Shown here piece after piece: positions 17,319 to 26,748 of a stretch of 64,000 nucleotides of DNA; positions within the stretch are counted from its first letter, which is position 1; each line of letters opens with the position of its first letter. A program made the translations under genes and the position numbers. A model generated the notes under the pieces. The model was not told the origin of the DNA and did not search any database. It was given only the letters and a program-made list of their open reading frames with translations. The stretch comes from Eubacteriales bacterium (GTDB lineage: Bacteria; Bacillota; Clostridia; Oscillospirales; Oscillospiraceae). The stretch spans positions 1 through 64,000 of the forward strand of contig JAUNQI010000004.1 of the NCBI GenBank assembly GCA_030536255.1. Reading direction: 5' to 3'.

Positions 17319-17732
17319 ATGAAAAAACTCTTTTTCCAGTTTTTCGGTTTTATTGGTATTTCCGGAATCGGCTGGCTGATTGATTTCTCCATATATACCT
17401 GTCTGACGTCCTTTACGGATATTCCGGTGGCATATGCCAATATGATCAGCTCCTTTCCTGCAATAACGCTGGTCTTTATCGTTTCAACCAGAAAGATTTT
17501 TGATAACGGCGGGAAGATTCCTGTTTATGCGAAATATATCATTTATCTTTTTTATCAGTTCGTTCTTGTAGCTCTTGTGTCAATGGCGGCAGGAAAACTT
17601 GCTCCCTGGTTGGGAGAAATTTTCGAAGGGAAATTCGAAAACATTTCAAAACTTCTTGCAAAAATTGCTATTACTCCGATTACTATGGTTATGAATTTTA
17701 TCGTGATGAAACTTATGACGGAAAAAATGTAG
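17319..17732 (+). CDS. GtrA-family membrane protein
   Basis: This small 137-residue protein has four hydrophobic segments and a GtrA-like start (QFFGFIGISGIGWLIDFSIY). GtrA-type proteins are thought to flip polyprenyl-phosphate sugars made by DPMS-like GT2 enzymes across the membrane. It is the last glycan gene, 8 bases after the HAD gene. A possible GtrB partner with C-terminal membrane helices lies elsewhere in the window at 42192-43157. Confidence 0.8.
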   Translation: MKKLFFQFFGFIGISGIGWLIDFSIYTCLTSFTDIPVAYANMISSFPAITLVFIVSTRKIFDNGGKIPVYAKYIIYLFYQFVLVALVSMAAGKLAPWLGEIFEGKFENISKLLAKIAITPITMVMNFIVMKLMTEKM

Positions 17733-17740
17733 GTGATTCC

Positions 17741-18469
17741 ATGAGAATGAGAAGAAAAACAAATCTTGATTCCAGAATAGAGAAGTGTTCAGAGCTTATG
17801 GAAACCTCAGCGCAGGATATCAGAGGTGCCTGGGCGAAGAAATATCCGGGGTTTAAAGAGCTTCGTCTGGAAATAGGATGCGGTAAAGGGACATTTACCG
17901 TTGAGACGGCCAAAAGAGAGCCGGATATTCTGATGGTTGCCCTTGAAAAAGAACAAAATGCAATGGTAATGGCGATGGAGAAGGTCCAGTCTGCAGGTCT
18001 GAACAATGTCATTTTTATTGACGGGGATGCTGCAAAGCTTTCAGAGATGTTTGCCCCCGGTGAGATCAGTATGATTTACCTGAACTTTTCTGACCCCTGG
18101 CCCAAAAGCCGTGACGCGAAATTTCGTTTGACGGCACCGGCGTTTCTTCGTTCTTATTCTGATGTTCTTCCAATGGATGGAGAGATCCGGTTTAAAACAG
18201 ACAATACGCCTCTTTTTGAGTGGTCGTGCGATATGCTTTCCTCGGAAGGGTGGCAGCTGCGAGAACTCACGAATGACCTTCATGCGAATGGACCTGCTGG
18301 GGTAATGACCGATTATGAGCTGCGATTTTACGCAGAAGGAAAGAAAATAAACCGTGTAATAGCTGTGAAGTCAGAAAACACGAAAGGCAGTGCTGCCGGT
18401 GCACCTCCGAGACTCCGCAATGCAGCCTTGTCCGATGCACGCGGAAGAGCAGAGAAAACAGATGACTGA
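17741..18469 (+). CDS. trmB: tRNA (guanine-N7-)-methyltransferase
   Basis: This protein makes m7G46 in tRNA using SAM. Of 242 residues, the SAM-binding motif is LEIGCGKGTFTVETA and the family signature is NFSDPWPKSRDAKFRLT. The final 25 residues (rich in Ala, Arg and Gly) extend beyond the usual length near 215 and overlap the start of the following dus gene. It begins 8 bases after the GtrA gene with AGGTG. Housekeeping function, well supported. Confidence 0.93.
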   Translation: MRMRRKTNLDSRIEKCSELMETSAQDIRGAWAKKYPGFKELRLEIGCGKGTFTVETAKREPDILMVALEKEQNAMVMAMEKVQSAGLNNVIFIDGDAAKLSEMFAPGEISMIYLNFSDPWPKSRDAKFRLTAPAFLRSYSDVLPMDGEIRFKTDNTPLFEWSCDMLSSEGWQLRELTNDLHANGPAGVMTDYELRFYAEGKKINRVIAVKSENTKGSAAGAPPRLRNAALSDARGRAEKTDD

Positions 18470-19433
18470 AATAGGCAATGTTGAGATTTCTGGCCATTTC
18501 TCTCTGGCTCCGATGGCCGGAGTTACGGATTTTGCATTCAGGCGGATCTGCAGAGAAAACGGGGCATCGCTTACAACTACGGAAATGATCAGCGCAAAAG
18601 CGCTTGTATATAACGACTCCAAAACCCTGGAGCTTCTTTATGTCCCTGAGGATGAACACCCGTGCGCGGTTCAGATTTTCGGACATGAACCCGATGTTAT
18701 GGCGGAAGCTGCTGTTATAGCAATTGAGAAGTCCGGAGCGGATATTTTGGATATCAACATGGGTTGCCCGGTCGGCAAAATTGTGAAGTCGGGAGACGGC
18801 AGCGCTCTGATGCGGGATCCTGAGCTTGCGGGGGCAGTAATTCGTGCTGTGTGCAGTACGGTAAAAGTTCCCGTTACTGTTAAGTTCCGAAAAGGATTTG
18901 ACGGAGGAAGTGTCAACGCCGTGGAATTTGCACGGATGGCGGAGGACTCCGGAGCTTCTGCAGTTGCGGTTCATGGCCGAACAAGAGTTCAGATGTATTC
19001 AGGCAAAGCGGACTGGGATATTATCAGAGATGTGAAAGCGGCTGTAAAAATACCGGTTATTGCAAACGGAGATATCTTTTCTGCGGAGGATGCCGTTCAT
19101 ATTCTGAATTATACAGGCGCCGATCTTGGAATGATTGGGAGAGGTTCTTTCGGCAATCCATGGCTGTTTGCACAATCAGAAGCAGCGAAAGAAGAAAGAG
19201 ATATTCCTGATCCGCCTTCGCTGAAAGAAAAAATGGAAACTGCGGTTCGTCAGATCGAGCTTTTGTCAGAGCAGCGAGGGGAAAGAAGCGCATGCCTTGA
19301 GGCACGGCACCAAATGCCGTGGTACCTTCACGGGGTTGCTCATTCTTCATATTACAGGCAGCAGCTGGTACATGTGGATTCCCTGTCTGATATTCGCAGG
19401 ATTGCTTCGGGCGTGATTCACGATTTAGCATAG
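18462..19433 (+). CDS. dus: tRNA-dihydrouridine synthase
   Basis: This FMN enzyme reduces uridines in the tRNA D-loop. The 324-residue product shows the FMN-binding start LAPMAGVTDFAFRR, the catalytic cysteine in DINMGCPVGKIVKSGDG, the HGRTR motif and IANGDIFSAEDA. The ATG at 18462 is preferred over upstream in-frame ATGs because those precede the conserved fold by more than 30 residues and lack ribosome sites. It overlaps the trmB stop by eight bases, so the two tRNA-modification genes are coupled. Confidence 0.92.
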   Translation: MTEIGNVEISGHFSLAPMAGVTDFAFRRICRENGASLTTTEMISAKALVYNDSKTLELLYVPEDEHPCAVQIFGHEPDVMAEAAVIAIEKSGADILDINMGCPVGKIVKSGDGSALMRDPELAGAVIRAVCSTVKVPVTVKFRKGFDGGSVNAVEFARMAEDSGASAVAVHGRTRVQMYSGKADWDIIRDVKAAVKIPVIANGDIFSAEDAVHILNYTGADLGMIGRGSFGNPWLFAQSEAAKEERDIPDPPSLKEKMETAVRQIELLSEQRGERSACLEARHQMPWYLHGVAHSSYYRQQLVHVDSLSDIRRIASGVIHDLA

Positions 19434-19480
19434 ACAGTTCATCGCATAATAGAGTAAGTTAAGAAAATAGGAGAGAAACA

Positions 19481-20134
19481 GTGAAAAAAGATAATATATC
19501 CAATAATGTTATCAGACGACTTCCAAGATATCTCAGAAAGCTTGATGATCTTCTGGATGCCGGTGTTTGCCGTATTTCATCGTTTGAACTTGGAAAACAG
19601 TTGGGTTTTACTCCTTCTCAGATCAGACAGGATTTCAGCTGCTTTGGCGGCTTTGGCCTGCAGGGGTACGGGTATAATGTTCAGGAACTCAGAGACTCAA
19701 TAGCAACTATTCTGGGGACAGACAGGGGTTATAAAGCTGTGCTTATCGGAGCTGGTCATATAGGTCATGCCCTGATGGATAATTTCTGCTTTACGCAATG
19801 GGGATTTGATATCATCCGGGCCTTTGATGTTGATCCGGAAAAAATCGGAGAGGAATTCGGAAAAGTTACTGTTTCTCCGATGGATGAGCTGGAGAATTTT
19901 CTTTCACAGAATCATGTGGATATGGCAGTCCTGACTGTCCCGAGATCTGCGGCTGTTGCAGTTGCAGAACGTGTTACGGCTTGTGGGGTAAAAGCCATAT
20001 GGAATTTTACGAATGTTGAACTTTTTGAACCGGGCAGCCCGATTATTGTTGAAAACGTTCATTTCTCAGACAGTCTTCTTTCTTTGAGCTATTATATTTC
20101 TGATGCTGCGAAAGAACCAGTATCGGATAAATGA
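19481..20134 (+). CDS. rex: Redox-sensing transcriptional repressor Rex
   Basis: This 217-residue repressor senses the NADH/NAD+ ratio and controls fermentation genes. The N-terminal winged helix contains FTPSQIRQDFSCFGGFG, followed by the family hallmark QGYGYNV and a Rossmann NADH site LIGAGHIGHALMDN. The domain-swapped C-terminal helix is present. The start is GTG with GGAGAG upstream. A terminator follows 3 bases after the stop, so it is the last gene of its unit. It may control the flavoenzyme gene immediately downstream, though no canonical Rex box was identified. Confidence 0.95.
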   Translation: MKKDNISNNVIRRLPRYLRKLDDLLDAGVCRISSFELGKQLGFTPSQIRQDFSCFGGFGLQGYGYNVQELRDSIATILGTDRGYKAVLIGAGHIGHALMDNFCFTQWGFDIIRAFDVDPEKIGEEFGKVTVSPMDELENFLSQNHVDMAVLTVPRSAAVAVAERVTACGVKAIWNFTNVELFEPGSPIIVENVHFSDSLLSLSYYISDAAKEPVSDK

Positions 20135-20136
20135 TG

Positions 20137-20162
20137 AAAATGCCGCGTACTGCGGCATTTTT
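20137..20162 (+). terminator. Terminator of rex
   Basis: AAAATGCCGC (20137-20146) pairs perfectly with GCGGCATTTT (20152-20161) around GTACT, and the T-run ends the stem. Confidence 0.85.
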
Positions 20163-20165
20163 GCG

Positions 20166-20194
20166 TTGCACAACAGTTAACAGTGTGTTATAGT
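20166..20194 (+). promoter_or_regulatory. Promoter of the Fe-S flavoenzyme gene
   Basis: TTGCAC (20166-20171) and TATAGT (20189-20194) are separated by 17 bases, about 58 bases upstream of the start codon. An imperfect GTTAA...TTAAC pair spans the -10 (20176-20200). Confidence 0.55.
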
Positions 20195-20251
20195 ATTAAC
20201 GATATACAATACTGTTTAGACAATTAATACAAAATGAAAGGAATGGATTAT

Positions 20252-22318
20252 ATGGGTATGGATCAAAAATATGAAGCGCTGTTTACCCCGTGGAAAATTG
20301 GAAATGTGGAAATAAAGAACCGCATTGTTCAGTGCTCTATGGGAGGAACTTCTCTGTTTGGCTGGCTTGAGCCCTGCCATTTTGATAAAGAAGCTGCAAA
20401 TCATCTTCTTGAAAGATCAAAGCATAACGTAGGTCTTGTCCTTCCCGGAATGCAGTGTGTGCGTGACACAATGGGAAAGCGCTGGCTGTATCAGAACAAA
20501 AAAATGTTCAAAGAACTGGCAGAGTGGATGCCGGAGTTCCATAAATACGGCGGAAAGCTGTTTATTCAGCTTGCTGCTGGTTTCGGTCGCTCGATGGCAG
20601 TTAATGACATGATGGTTAAATTGCTGAAGAATCCGACTCTCGGCAAAATAGCAAGTCCATTCCTTGATGTTGAGTATTGCTGCGCGTCTGCTTCCGCTAC
20701 GCCGAATCGCTGGGTGGAAGGTGTTAACTCCCGTCCTATGACGGTAGATGAGATTCATGAGATGGTAGAGGCATTTGGAAAAACGGCAAAGCTGCTGCGT
20801 GACGCAGGAGTGGACGGAGTTGAGATCCATGCAGTCCACGAAGGTTATCTGCTTGACCAGTTCACAATAGCCAACTGGAACTACCGCACGGATGAATACG
20901 GCGGATCCTTTGAGAATCGTTACAGATTCCCGGTTGAGATCGTTCAGTGCATCCACAAGTATGCCGGTGATGATTTCCCTGTCTCTCTCCGTTATTCAGT
21001 CGTTTCCAAGACAAAAGACTTCTATAAGGGTGCTGTTCCCGGTGAAGAGTTCGTTGAGTTCGGCCGTGATATGGAAGAATCCGAGAAAGCAATTAAGTAT
21101 CTTGAAGAAGCCGGATATGCAATGTTCAACTGTGACAACGGTACTTATGATGCCTGGTATTGGGCTCATCCGCCTCAGTATATGCCGGATAACTGCAATC
21201 TTGCCGAAGTGGAGCATATCAAGAATTTCACAAATGCACCTGTCGTTTGTGCCGGAAGAATGGATCCCGTCAAGGCTGCGGAAGAGATCGCGGCTGGAAA
21301 ACTTGATGCAGTTGCAATAGCCCGTCAGAATCTTGTTGATCCGGAATGGGTCGATAAGATCCTTGCCGGTGAGCAGGATAAGATCAAGCCCTGTATCCGC
21401 TGCCACAACGGATGCTTTAACTTTGCTAAATATAAAGGCACTGCAAATATCCAGACTATGGAAGATTCCATGCATCTTGCACGCTGTGCTCTTACTCCGC
21501 CCACAATGCAGCATAACAGATATAAGATCGTTCCCAGCTCAAAACCGAAAAAGGTTGCTGTTATCGGCGGCGGAATCGCCGGAATGGAATGCGCTCTTGT
21601 ACTTAAAAAACGCGGTCATATTCCGACAATATTTGAGAAGACGGATGTTCTCGGAGGAATGTTCCTTACTGCTTCTGCAATGTCCTTTAAGGAAAATGAC
21701 AGAGAGCTTGTAAAATGGTACCTCAGGGAAGTCGAAGAGAATGAAATTGACATTCGCTTCAATACCGAGATCAATGACCTTGGAACGCTTGGCGGATATG
21801 ATGAGATCATTGTCGCTACCGGATCTGTCCCCAGAAAAATGCCTGCTGTAAAAGGCTTTGAAAAAACCGTAACTCTTACAGAGCTCCTCAGAGAGAAAAA
21901 GCCTGTTGGCGATAAGGTCATGTTCTTCGGTGGCGGCCAGTCTGCCTGTGAGGCTGCTTATGAAATGGTGCTTCAGGGAAAACATCCTCTGATCGTTGAG
22001 TATGCAAAGGATCTTGTCCCTGCCCAGAACGTTTGCCTTGCAAACGCGTCTTTCCTTCGCGATATGCTTGCTTTCAAACAGGTTCCTGTATATCTTGAGT
22101 CAACGATTACAGAAATCGGCGACGGTTATGTCGTAGTAAAGCATAAAGACGGCACAGTAGAAAATATCGAATGCGATGATGTTGTAAATGGAGTAGGATT
22201 TGTACCCACTCCCGTCGGAGAGAAATCCCGTAATGTTCACAGAGTCGGTGACTGTGTTGCAATTGGCAACCTGCGTACTGCCATCTGGAGAGCATGGGAT
22301 GTCTGCATGAAAATTTGA
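20252..22318 (+). CDS. NADH:flavin oxidoreductase / 2,4-dienoyl-CoA reductase-type Fe-S flavoenzyme
   Basis: This 688-residue enzyme has the three-part architecture of clostridial enoate reductases and BaiCD/BaiH. An OYE-type FMN TIM barrel occupies about 1-370. A [4Fe-4S] cysteine cluster follows (CIRCHNGC plus a later cysteine in LARCALTP, about 383-415). A C-terminal FAD/NAD(P) domain begins at VAVIGGGIAGMECALVL. It would reduce an activated C=C bond using NADH. The start at 20252 is chosen because AAAGGA lies 9 bases upstream. It is monocistronic with its own promoter and terminator. The substrate is undetermined: enoates, dienoyl-CoA, bile-acid or phenylpropenoid compounds are all possible. 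Confidence 0.88.
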   Translation: MGMDQKYEALFTPWKIGNVEIKNRIVQCSMGGTSLFGWLEPCHFDKEAANHLLERSKHNVGLVLPGMQCVRDTMGKRWLYQNKKMFKELAEWMPEFHKYGGKLFIQLAAGFGRSMAVNDMMVKLLKNPTLGKIASPFLDVEYCCASASATPNRWVEGVNSRPMTVDEIHEMVEAFGKTAKLLRDAGVDGVEIHAVHEGYLLDQFTIANWNYRTDEYGGSFENRYRFPVEIVQCIHKYAGDDFPVSLRYSVVSKTKDFYKGAVPGEEFVEFGRDMEESEKAIKYLEEAGYAMFNCDNGTYDAWYWAHPPQYMPDNCNLAEVEHIKNFTNAPVVCAGRMDPVKAAEEIAAGKLDAVAIARQNLVDPEWVDKILAGEQDKIKPCIRCHNGCFNFAKYKGTANIQTMEDSMHLARCALTPPTMQHNRYKIVPSSKPKKVAVIGGGIAGMECALVLKKRGHIPTIFEKTDVLGGMFLTASAMSFKENDRELVKWYLREVEENEIDIRFNTEINDLGTLGGYDEIIVATGSVPRKMPAVKGFEKTVTLTELLREKKPVGDKVMFFGGGQSACEAAYEMVLQGKHPLIVEYAKDLVPAQNVCLANASFLRDMLAFKQVPVYLESTITEIGDGYVVVKHKDGTVENIECDDVVNGVGFVPTPVGEKSRNVHRVGDCVAIGNLRTAIWRAWDVCMKI

Positions 22319-22360
22319 TTTAAGAAAAGAAGTCTTCTTATTGAAAGTTCTGTGATTTTG

Positions 22361-22396
22361 AATCCGCATCAGCCAAATTGTGGTTGATGCGGATTT
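22361..22396 (+). terminator. Terminator of the Fe-S flavoenzyme gene
   Basis: AATCCGCATCA pairs with TGATGCGGATT around a 12-14 base loop, followed by TCTG. The T-tail is weak but the stem is strong. Confidence 0.65.
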
Positions 22397-22520
22397 CTGC
22401 GCAGTGATCATACTAAATATTGAAAAAATCAGGAAGAAAAATAGTGACTATTTCAAAAAAAGGTGTATAATGTAAGGATATAAAATAGGCTGTTTTTGCA
22501 GACCTTTTATGGAGATCTGG

Positions 22521-25500
22521 ATGACGAGAATCAGAAAGACAATTTCATTACTGCTTCTTGTGTGCTGTGTGCTGTCACTGTTTTCGGCTTCTTTTGCCGG
22601 AGCAGATTCCTGCACGCATATTCCGGATGCAACAGGTCATTGTATGTATTGCGGCGCGCTGCTTGTAACCGAAGATTATTCTGCAGCGCTTAGCCAGGTG
22701 AGCACGTTGGAAAGCTCAACTCAAACAGTATCTTCGGATGAATCTGAACAGGAAAATACCGTTTCGGATGTATTGGCTGTTTCGTCGTCAGGTACTCCGT
22801 CCTCCTGTGCTCATGAGCCGGGAGAAGACGGCTGCTGCCTCCTTTGCGGGGCAGAGATCGTGGCCTCCGGGGATAATAGATTTTTCAGTTCTGTTCAGGA
22901 TGCTTTCACCTTTGGTGGGAACATCCGGCTTTTACGTGATATCGATTCGGATGAAGATACCTCTGTAACGGTGGAAGCCGGGCAGGCGGTTTCTCTTGAT
23001 CTGAATGGGAAAAAGCTTGGAATCGAGCACCTTTTCAGTATAAATAACTATGGCATTTTAACGGTTTGTGACAGCAGTGACAATAAGGGTGAAATTTTCG
23101 GAAGTATTTATACAAAAGGCTTTGAGGAGCGGGAGTATAACGAAGACGGAAGCTACATCATTATTGACAGTGCCTACGGAGCAAAGACCACTATTACTGG
23201 CGGCAGAATTCTTGGAGATGTGGAAGTAGGGCATGATTCCGGCCGCTCCTATACTGCCAGTGCTTCGAAACCGAATCCGTCTCTTGTGTTTGAAGACGGA
23301 TATATGATTGGCGGCAGATTCTCTCTTCCTGAACAGGAAAGAGGAGAAATTCATATCAACGGAGGATGTTTTACCGTTGAACCCCCGGCATCTTTTATTA
23401 AAAAAGGATATGAAGCGAAACATTCAGACGGATATTATCGTATTGAACGCATAAAGTATATTGCCGGCTGGGAGGCAACTGCAGTTTCTGCCGATCCGGG
23501 GATGACTGCTCATGCCAGAGCTGTCGCTAAGGAAAACAGTGCTGTCAATAATTTCTATACGGATGATTTCGGCTATGTGGATGCCTCGGATATCCTTCTT
23601 GGCAACGGACTCACTTTTGCGCCGGAAACGGACAGAGTTGTATGCTCTCTTGAAATCAATGCTCTCAATGCTGAAACTGAAGGAGAAGGGGTAAGTGAAA
23701 AAGTTACTTCCATGTCTTTCTCTGTTAACCCAGTTTTCAGACTTTACCGCGGAGACCAGTTCATATCCATTGATCTGTCCTGGGAGCAGATAGAGGGATG
23801 GGGAACCACGATGCGTTTCCCCGTGGACAGTTCAGTTACAAATAAGTATGTAAATGTATATTCCGGAGAAAAGCTCATTCAGGAAAAGGTTGAGATCTGT
23901 TCCGCTGGTGGGAATAAGTATGCCCAGCTTTATGTCGGCAAGGGATATTTTAATGCGGGCATTCGCTATGAAGTGTATGTTCCGGAGACTTGCGCCGTAT
24001 CGTATACACCGGAGGGCGGTCTTGGTGATCCCGTTTATGAGACGGTCGCCGGCGGCGGAACCCTGACTGTCAGAACGAATCCGTATCCTCGCGACCATTA
24101 TACTTTTGCCGGATGGATGGGAAGCGATGGAATAGTTTATTCCGAAGGTCAGAAGCTCTATTATGTTATTGATGATATGAGCTTTTCCGCTTTGTGGGAG
24201 CCGGACAGATATGATCTGTTCTATGAGCTTGACGGAGGGAATAATAGTCCGAACAATCCTCTTTCTTATCAATATGATGACACTGTTTATCTGTCGGAAC
24301 CGGAAAAAGAAGGAGCTATATTCGGTGGATGGTATGATAATCCCCGTTTTGAGGGTGACGCAGTCACAGTCCTTATGCCCGGTACTTTCGGGGAGAAAAA
24401 GCTCTATGTGAAATGGATGGTTTCAGTTACTGTTATCATTTCCGGCGATGGGTCCGGAATAGTAGCGGATTCTTCCAGACAATATTCTTCCGGTGATTCT
24501 GTTGAGCTCCTTTCCGGGGAAAGTTTCAACGCAAATATCTTCAATGCTGAGGACTCATTTATCAGCGCCATACTGAAGAACGGAGACAATATGGACATCA
24601 GCTCAGCGCTGGTACTTGAAGATATCCGGGAAAGTGTTGAAATCGAGATCGTTTTCTCCTCCGCATCTGCAGTAAATGGTCAGCTGGTCGATTTCTCAGA
24701 AGCTAAGGCTGAAAACGGAAGTGAATTAAGCAGCTCTCTTCTCAGCCGGGCTGAGAATGCCTTTGAAAATGCCAATGTTACGAATTTCAGTGATACCGGT
24801 ATTGAAGAGGCAATTGACTTTGACATTGCAAAATCTGCTTTTGAGTCGGAAACCGGTGAAAAAGTCGGTGAATATGATACTGTAAATGTAATGCTGCAGA
24901 TGTCCGTGCTTACAGTCATCACTGATGACGGCAACCGTATTACCGGGTATAAGATCGATATTAAGCCTGTAATGACGGTAGTATCGGCAGACGGAGCAAT
25001 AAAAAACGGTGGTGTTCCGGTCGTTGTTCCGAATGAGGCGATTATGCATGCGGTTACTTTCCGCATTCCGGTTGATCAGCTTGCCTTTATGGACGATATC
25101 GTTGCTTTCCATGAAGGAGAGCTGATGGGATATTTCAAAATCGAAGGTGAGACGCCCAACAGATATGTTGAGCTTACGGCAGACTCCTTCAGTATTTTTG
25201 AGATTCAGGTTGTTGTCGGGAGTACAAACCATCCGCAGGCTGCTATCGGGCAGTATGGATATACGACGTTAAGTAATGCTGTTGCTGGAGTTCAGTCAGG
25301 TGAAGTTATCTATATCCTGATTGAAAAAGATAAGCTTTCTTCAATACCGACTGACCTGGTTACAGGGTGGTTTAATGATATCAAGGAGGAGAATGTTCCT
25401 CTCAAGTCCTTGATTGATAAATTACAGCTTCCTTCTGACGAAGTGAAAATTCAAAAGGGTTCCGGAACATATTTGATAAAACTCGCTTCGGAGGATATGA

Positions 25501-26645
25501 AGCCAGCATATATTGACAATGGAACAGGCAGTAATGATATAAAAATCGTCTATGTAGGTAATGGAGGAACAACCACTTCCGGAAAAGGAACTGTTATTGA
25601 TATTGAACCCAAGAGCAGTGCAGCCATAAAGGAAAATTCCGTTATTGATTTTACAAATGGTTCTTTGGTTTTCCTTGGCTGGAATACTAAGGAAGACGGC
25701 TCTGGTACTTTCATAGAGCCAGGAACGACAGTTACAGAAGATACGACTCTGTTTGCGACTTGGGCTAAAGTCAAGGTGGAATTCAGAGATGGAACAGAAA
25801 ATTATTACCAGACGTTAAAGGCAGCTTACGATGCTTGTAAGACCAGAGATAAAGATGGTGCAGATACGATTGTTCTCTTGGCGGATGTCGACGGAGAAGA
25901 AGTTAAGTTTTCAAAGGAACTTATCATAGAAACCAATGGTCACAAAGGTAGTATGATAGGAGAAATTGCATCAGGATACACTGCTCTCTATTACGGTCCA
26001 AGTAATAATAATATACAGATTAGGAAAAAGTATAAAATCAACCTTGAACTTGATGGCGGAACGTATGGTTCATCAAGTATGAAGTACTTAGAGAATTATC
26101 GAAATGAATCGACAACTGTTTCTACTCCGACATTAAGCGGGGCAACATTCAGAGGCTGGTATTATGATGAAGATTTTACCAAACCGGTTACCTCTGAGGG
26201 AAATAATAAATACAGTATACCGTCTGTTAATCCACCTGAGTGGCCTGAGGATATTACCATTTATGCCAAGTGGGTATATACGATAACTGTTTACAATAAC
26301 AACTACGGTTATATTGAATATGGCGGGCGGAAGCTCAGTTCCGGCGAAAAAGTTGAAGTTAACAGAAACTCGAATAATAAATTCACTTTCCACCCGTACG
26401 ATGGTTATAAGGTATATAATGTTACCGCAGATAATGTCAAGCAGGGAGAATGCTATTCCTATTCTTTCGATGCTGTAAAAGCGAATCATGTTCTTGTCGT
26501 AACATTCGCCCGCGGCTCGTATAACCCGTTTACCGGTGATACCGGAAGAAATGATTTCTGGCTGGCGCTGATGGGCATGTCGGCGCTGTTCACGGCAGCG
26601 GCACTAATCCTGCTTCACAGAAAAAAGAATACACTTACTAAATAA
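22521..26645 (+). CDS. Large wall-anchored InlB-repeat surface protein with NPFTG sorting signal
   Basis: This extracellular protein has 1374 residues. A signal peptide (MTRIRKTISLLLLVCCVLSL onward, cut near SFAGA) is followed by two short modules of the form CxH...G.C..CG (CTHIPDATGHCMYCG and CAHEPGEDGCCLLCG). Then come beta-rich domains and several InlB/Flg_new-like repeats (LDGGNNSPNNP, FGGWYDNPRF, FLGWNTKEDG, LELDGGTYGSSS, FRGWYYDEDF, each ending near ALW, VKW, ATW or AKW). The C-terminus has NPFTGD, a hydrophobic helix and RKKNTLTK, an NPxTG-type sortase signal. The start at 22521 is used because GGAG lies 6 bases upstream. The role is likely adhesion or surface structure; no enzymatic domain was recognised. 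Confidence 0.82.
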   Translation: MTRIRKTISLLLLVCCVLSLFSASFAGADSCTHIPDATGHCMYCGALLVTEDYSAALSQVSTLESSTQTVSSDESEQENTVSDVLAVSSSGTPSSCAHEPGEDGCCLLCGAEIVASGDNRFFSSVQDAFTFGGNIRLLRDIDSDEDTSVTVEAGQAVSLDLNGKKLGIEHLFSINNYGILTVCDSSDNKGEIFGSIYTKGFEEREYNEDGSYIIIDSAYGAKTTITGGRILGDVEVGHDSGRSYTASASKPNPSLVFEDGYMIGGRFSLPEQERGEIHINGGCFTVEPPASFIKKGYEAKHSDGYYRIERIKYIAGWEATAVSADPGMTAHARAVAKENSAVNNFYTDDFGYVDASDILLGNGLTFAPETDRVVCSLEINALNAETEGEGVSEKVTSMSFSVNPVFRLYRGDQFISIDLSWEQIEGWGTTMRFPVDSSVTNKYVNVYSGEKLIQEKVEICSAGGNKYAQLYVGKGYFNAGIRYEVYVPETCAVSYTPEGGLGDPVYETVAGGGTLTVRTNPYPRDHYTFAGWMGSDGIVYSEGQKLYYVIDDMSFSALWEPDRYDLFYELDGGNNSPNNPLSYQYDDTVYLSEPEKEGAIFGGWYDNPRFEGDAVTVLMPGTFGEKKLYVKWMVSVTVIISGDGSGIVADSSRQYSSGDSVELLSGESFNANIFNAEDSFISAILKNGDNMDISSALVLEDIRESVEIEIVFSSASAVNGQLVDFSEAKAENGSELSSSLLSRAENAFENANVTNFSDTGIEEAIDFDIAKSAFESETGEKVGEYDTVNVMLQMSVLTVITDDGNRITGYKIDIKPVMTVVSADGAIKNGGVPVVVPNEAIMHAVTFRIPVDQLAFMDDIVAFHEGELMGYFKIEGETPNRYVELTADSFSIFEIQVVVGSTNHPQAAIGQYGYTTLSNAVAGVQSGEVIYILIEKDKLSSIPTDLVTGWFNDIKEENVPLKSLIDKLQLPSDEVKIQKGSGTYLIKLASEDMKPAYIDNGTGSNDIKIVYVGNGGTTTSGKGTVIDIEPKSSAAIKENSVIDFTNGSLVFLGWNTKEDGSGTFIEPGTTVTEDTTLFATWAKVKVEFRDGTENYYQTLKAAYDACKTRDKDGADTIVLLADVDGEEVKFSKELIIETNGHKGSMIGEIASGYTALYYGPSNNNIQIRKKYKINLELDGGTYGSSSMKYLENYRNESTTVSTPTLSGATFRGWYYDEDFTKPVTSEGNNKYSIPSVNPPEWPEDITIYAKWVYTITVYNNNYGYIEYGGRKLSSGEKVEVNRNSNNKFTFHPYDGYKVYNVTADNVKQGECYSYSFDAVKANHVLVVTFARGSYNPFTGDTGRNDFWLALMGMSALFTAAALILLHRKKNTLTK

Positions 26646-26660
26646 GAAAAACTCAATAAG

Positions 26661-26694
26661 AAAATAAGAGGGGCTTGAAGGCCTCTCTTATTTT
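26661..26694. terminator. Bidirectional terminator between surface protein and opposing membrane gene
   Basis: AAAATAAGAG and GGC pair with GCC and CTCTTATTTT around TTGAAG, giving A-rich and T-rich flanks on both strands. It lies between the convergent genes. Confidence 0.8.
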
Positions 26695-26748
26695 ATGCAA
26701 ATAAATATAAAACAGATCATAAGGGACATTTCCCACAAAACAGAACTG

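Noticed and set aside
20166..20205. Rex operator upstream of the Fe-S flavoenzyme
   Set aside because: There is an imperfect GTTAA...TTAAC symmetry, but it does not match the TTGTTAA-N4-TTAACAA or TTGTGAA-type Rex consensus closely enough to call.
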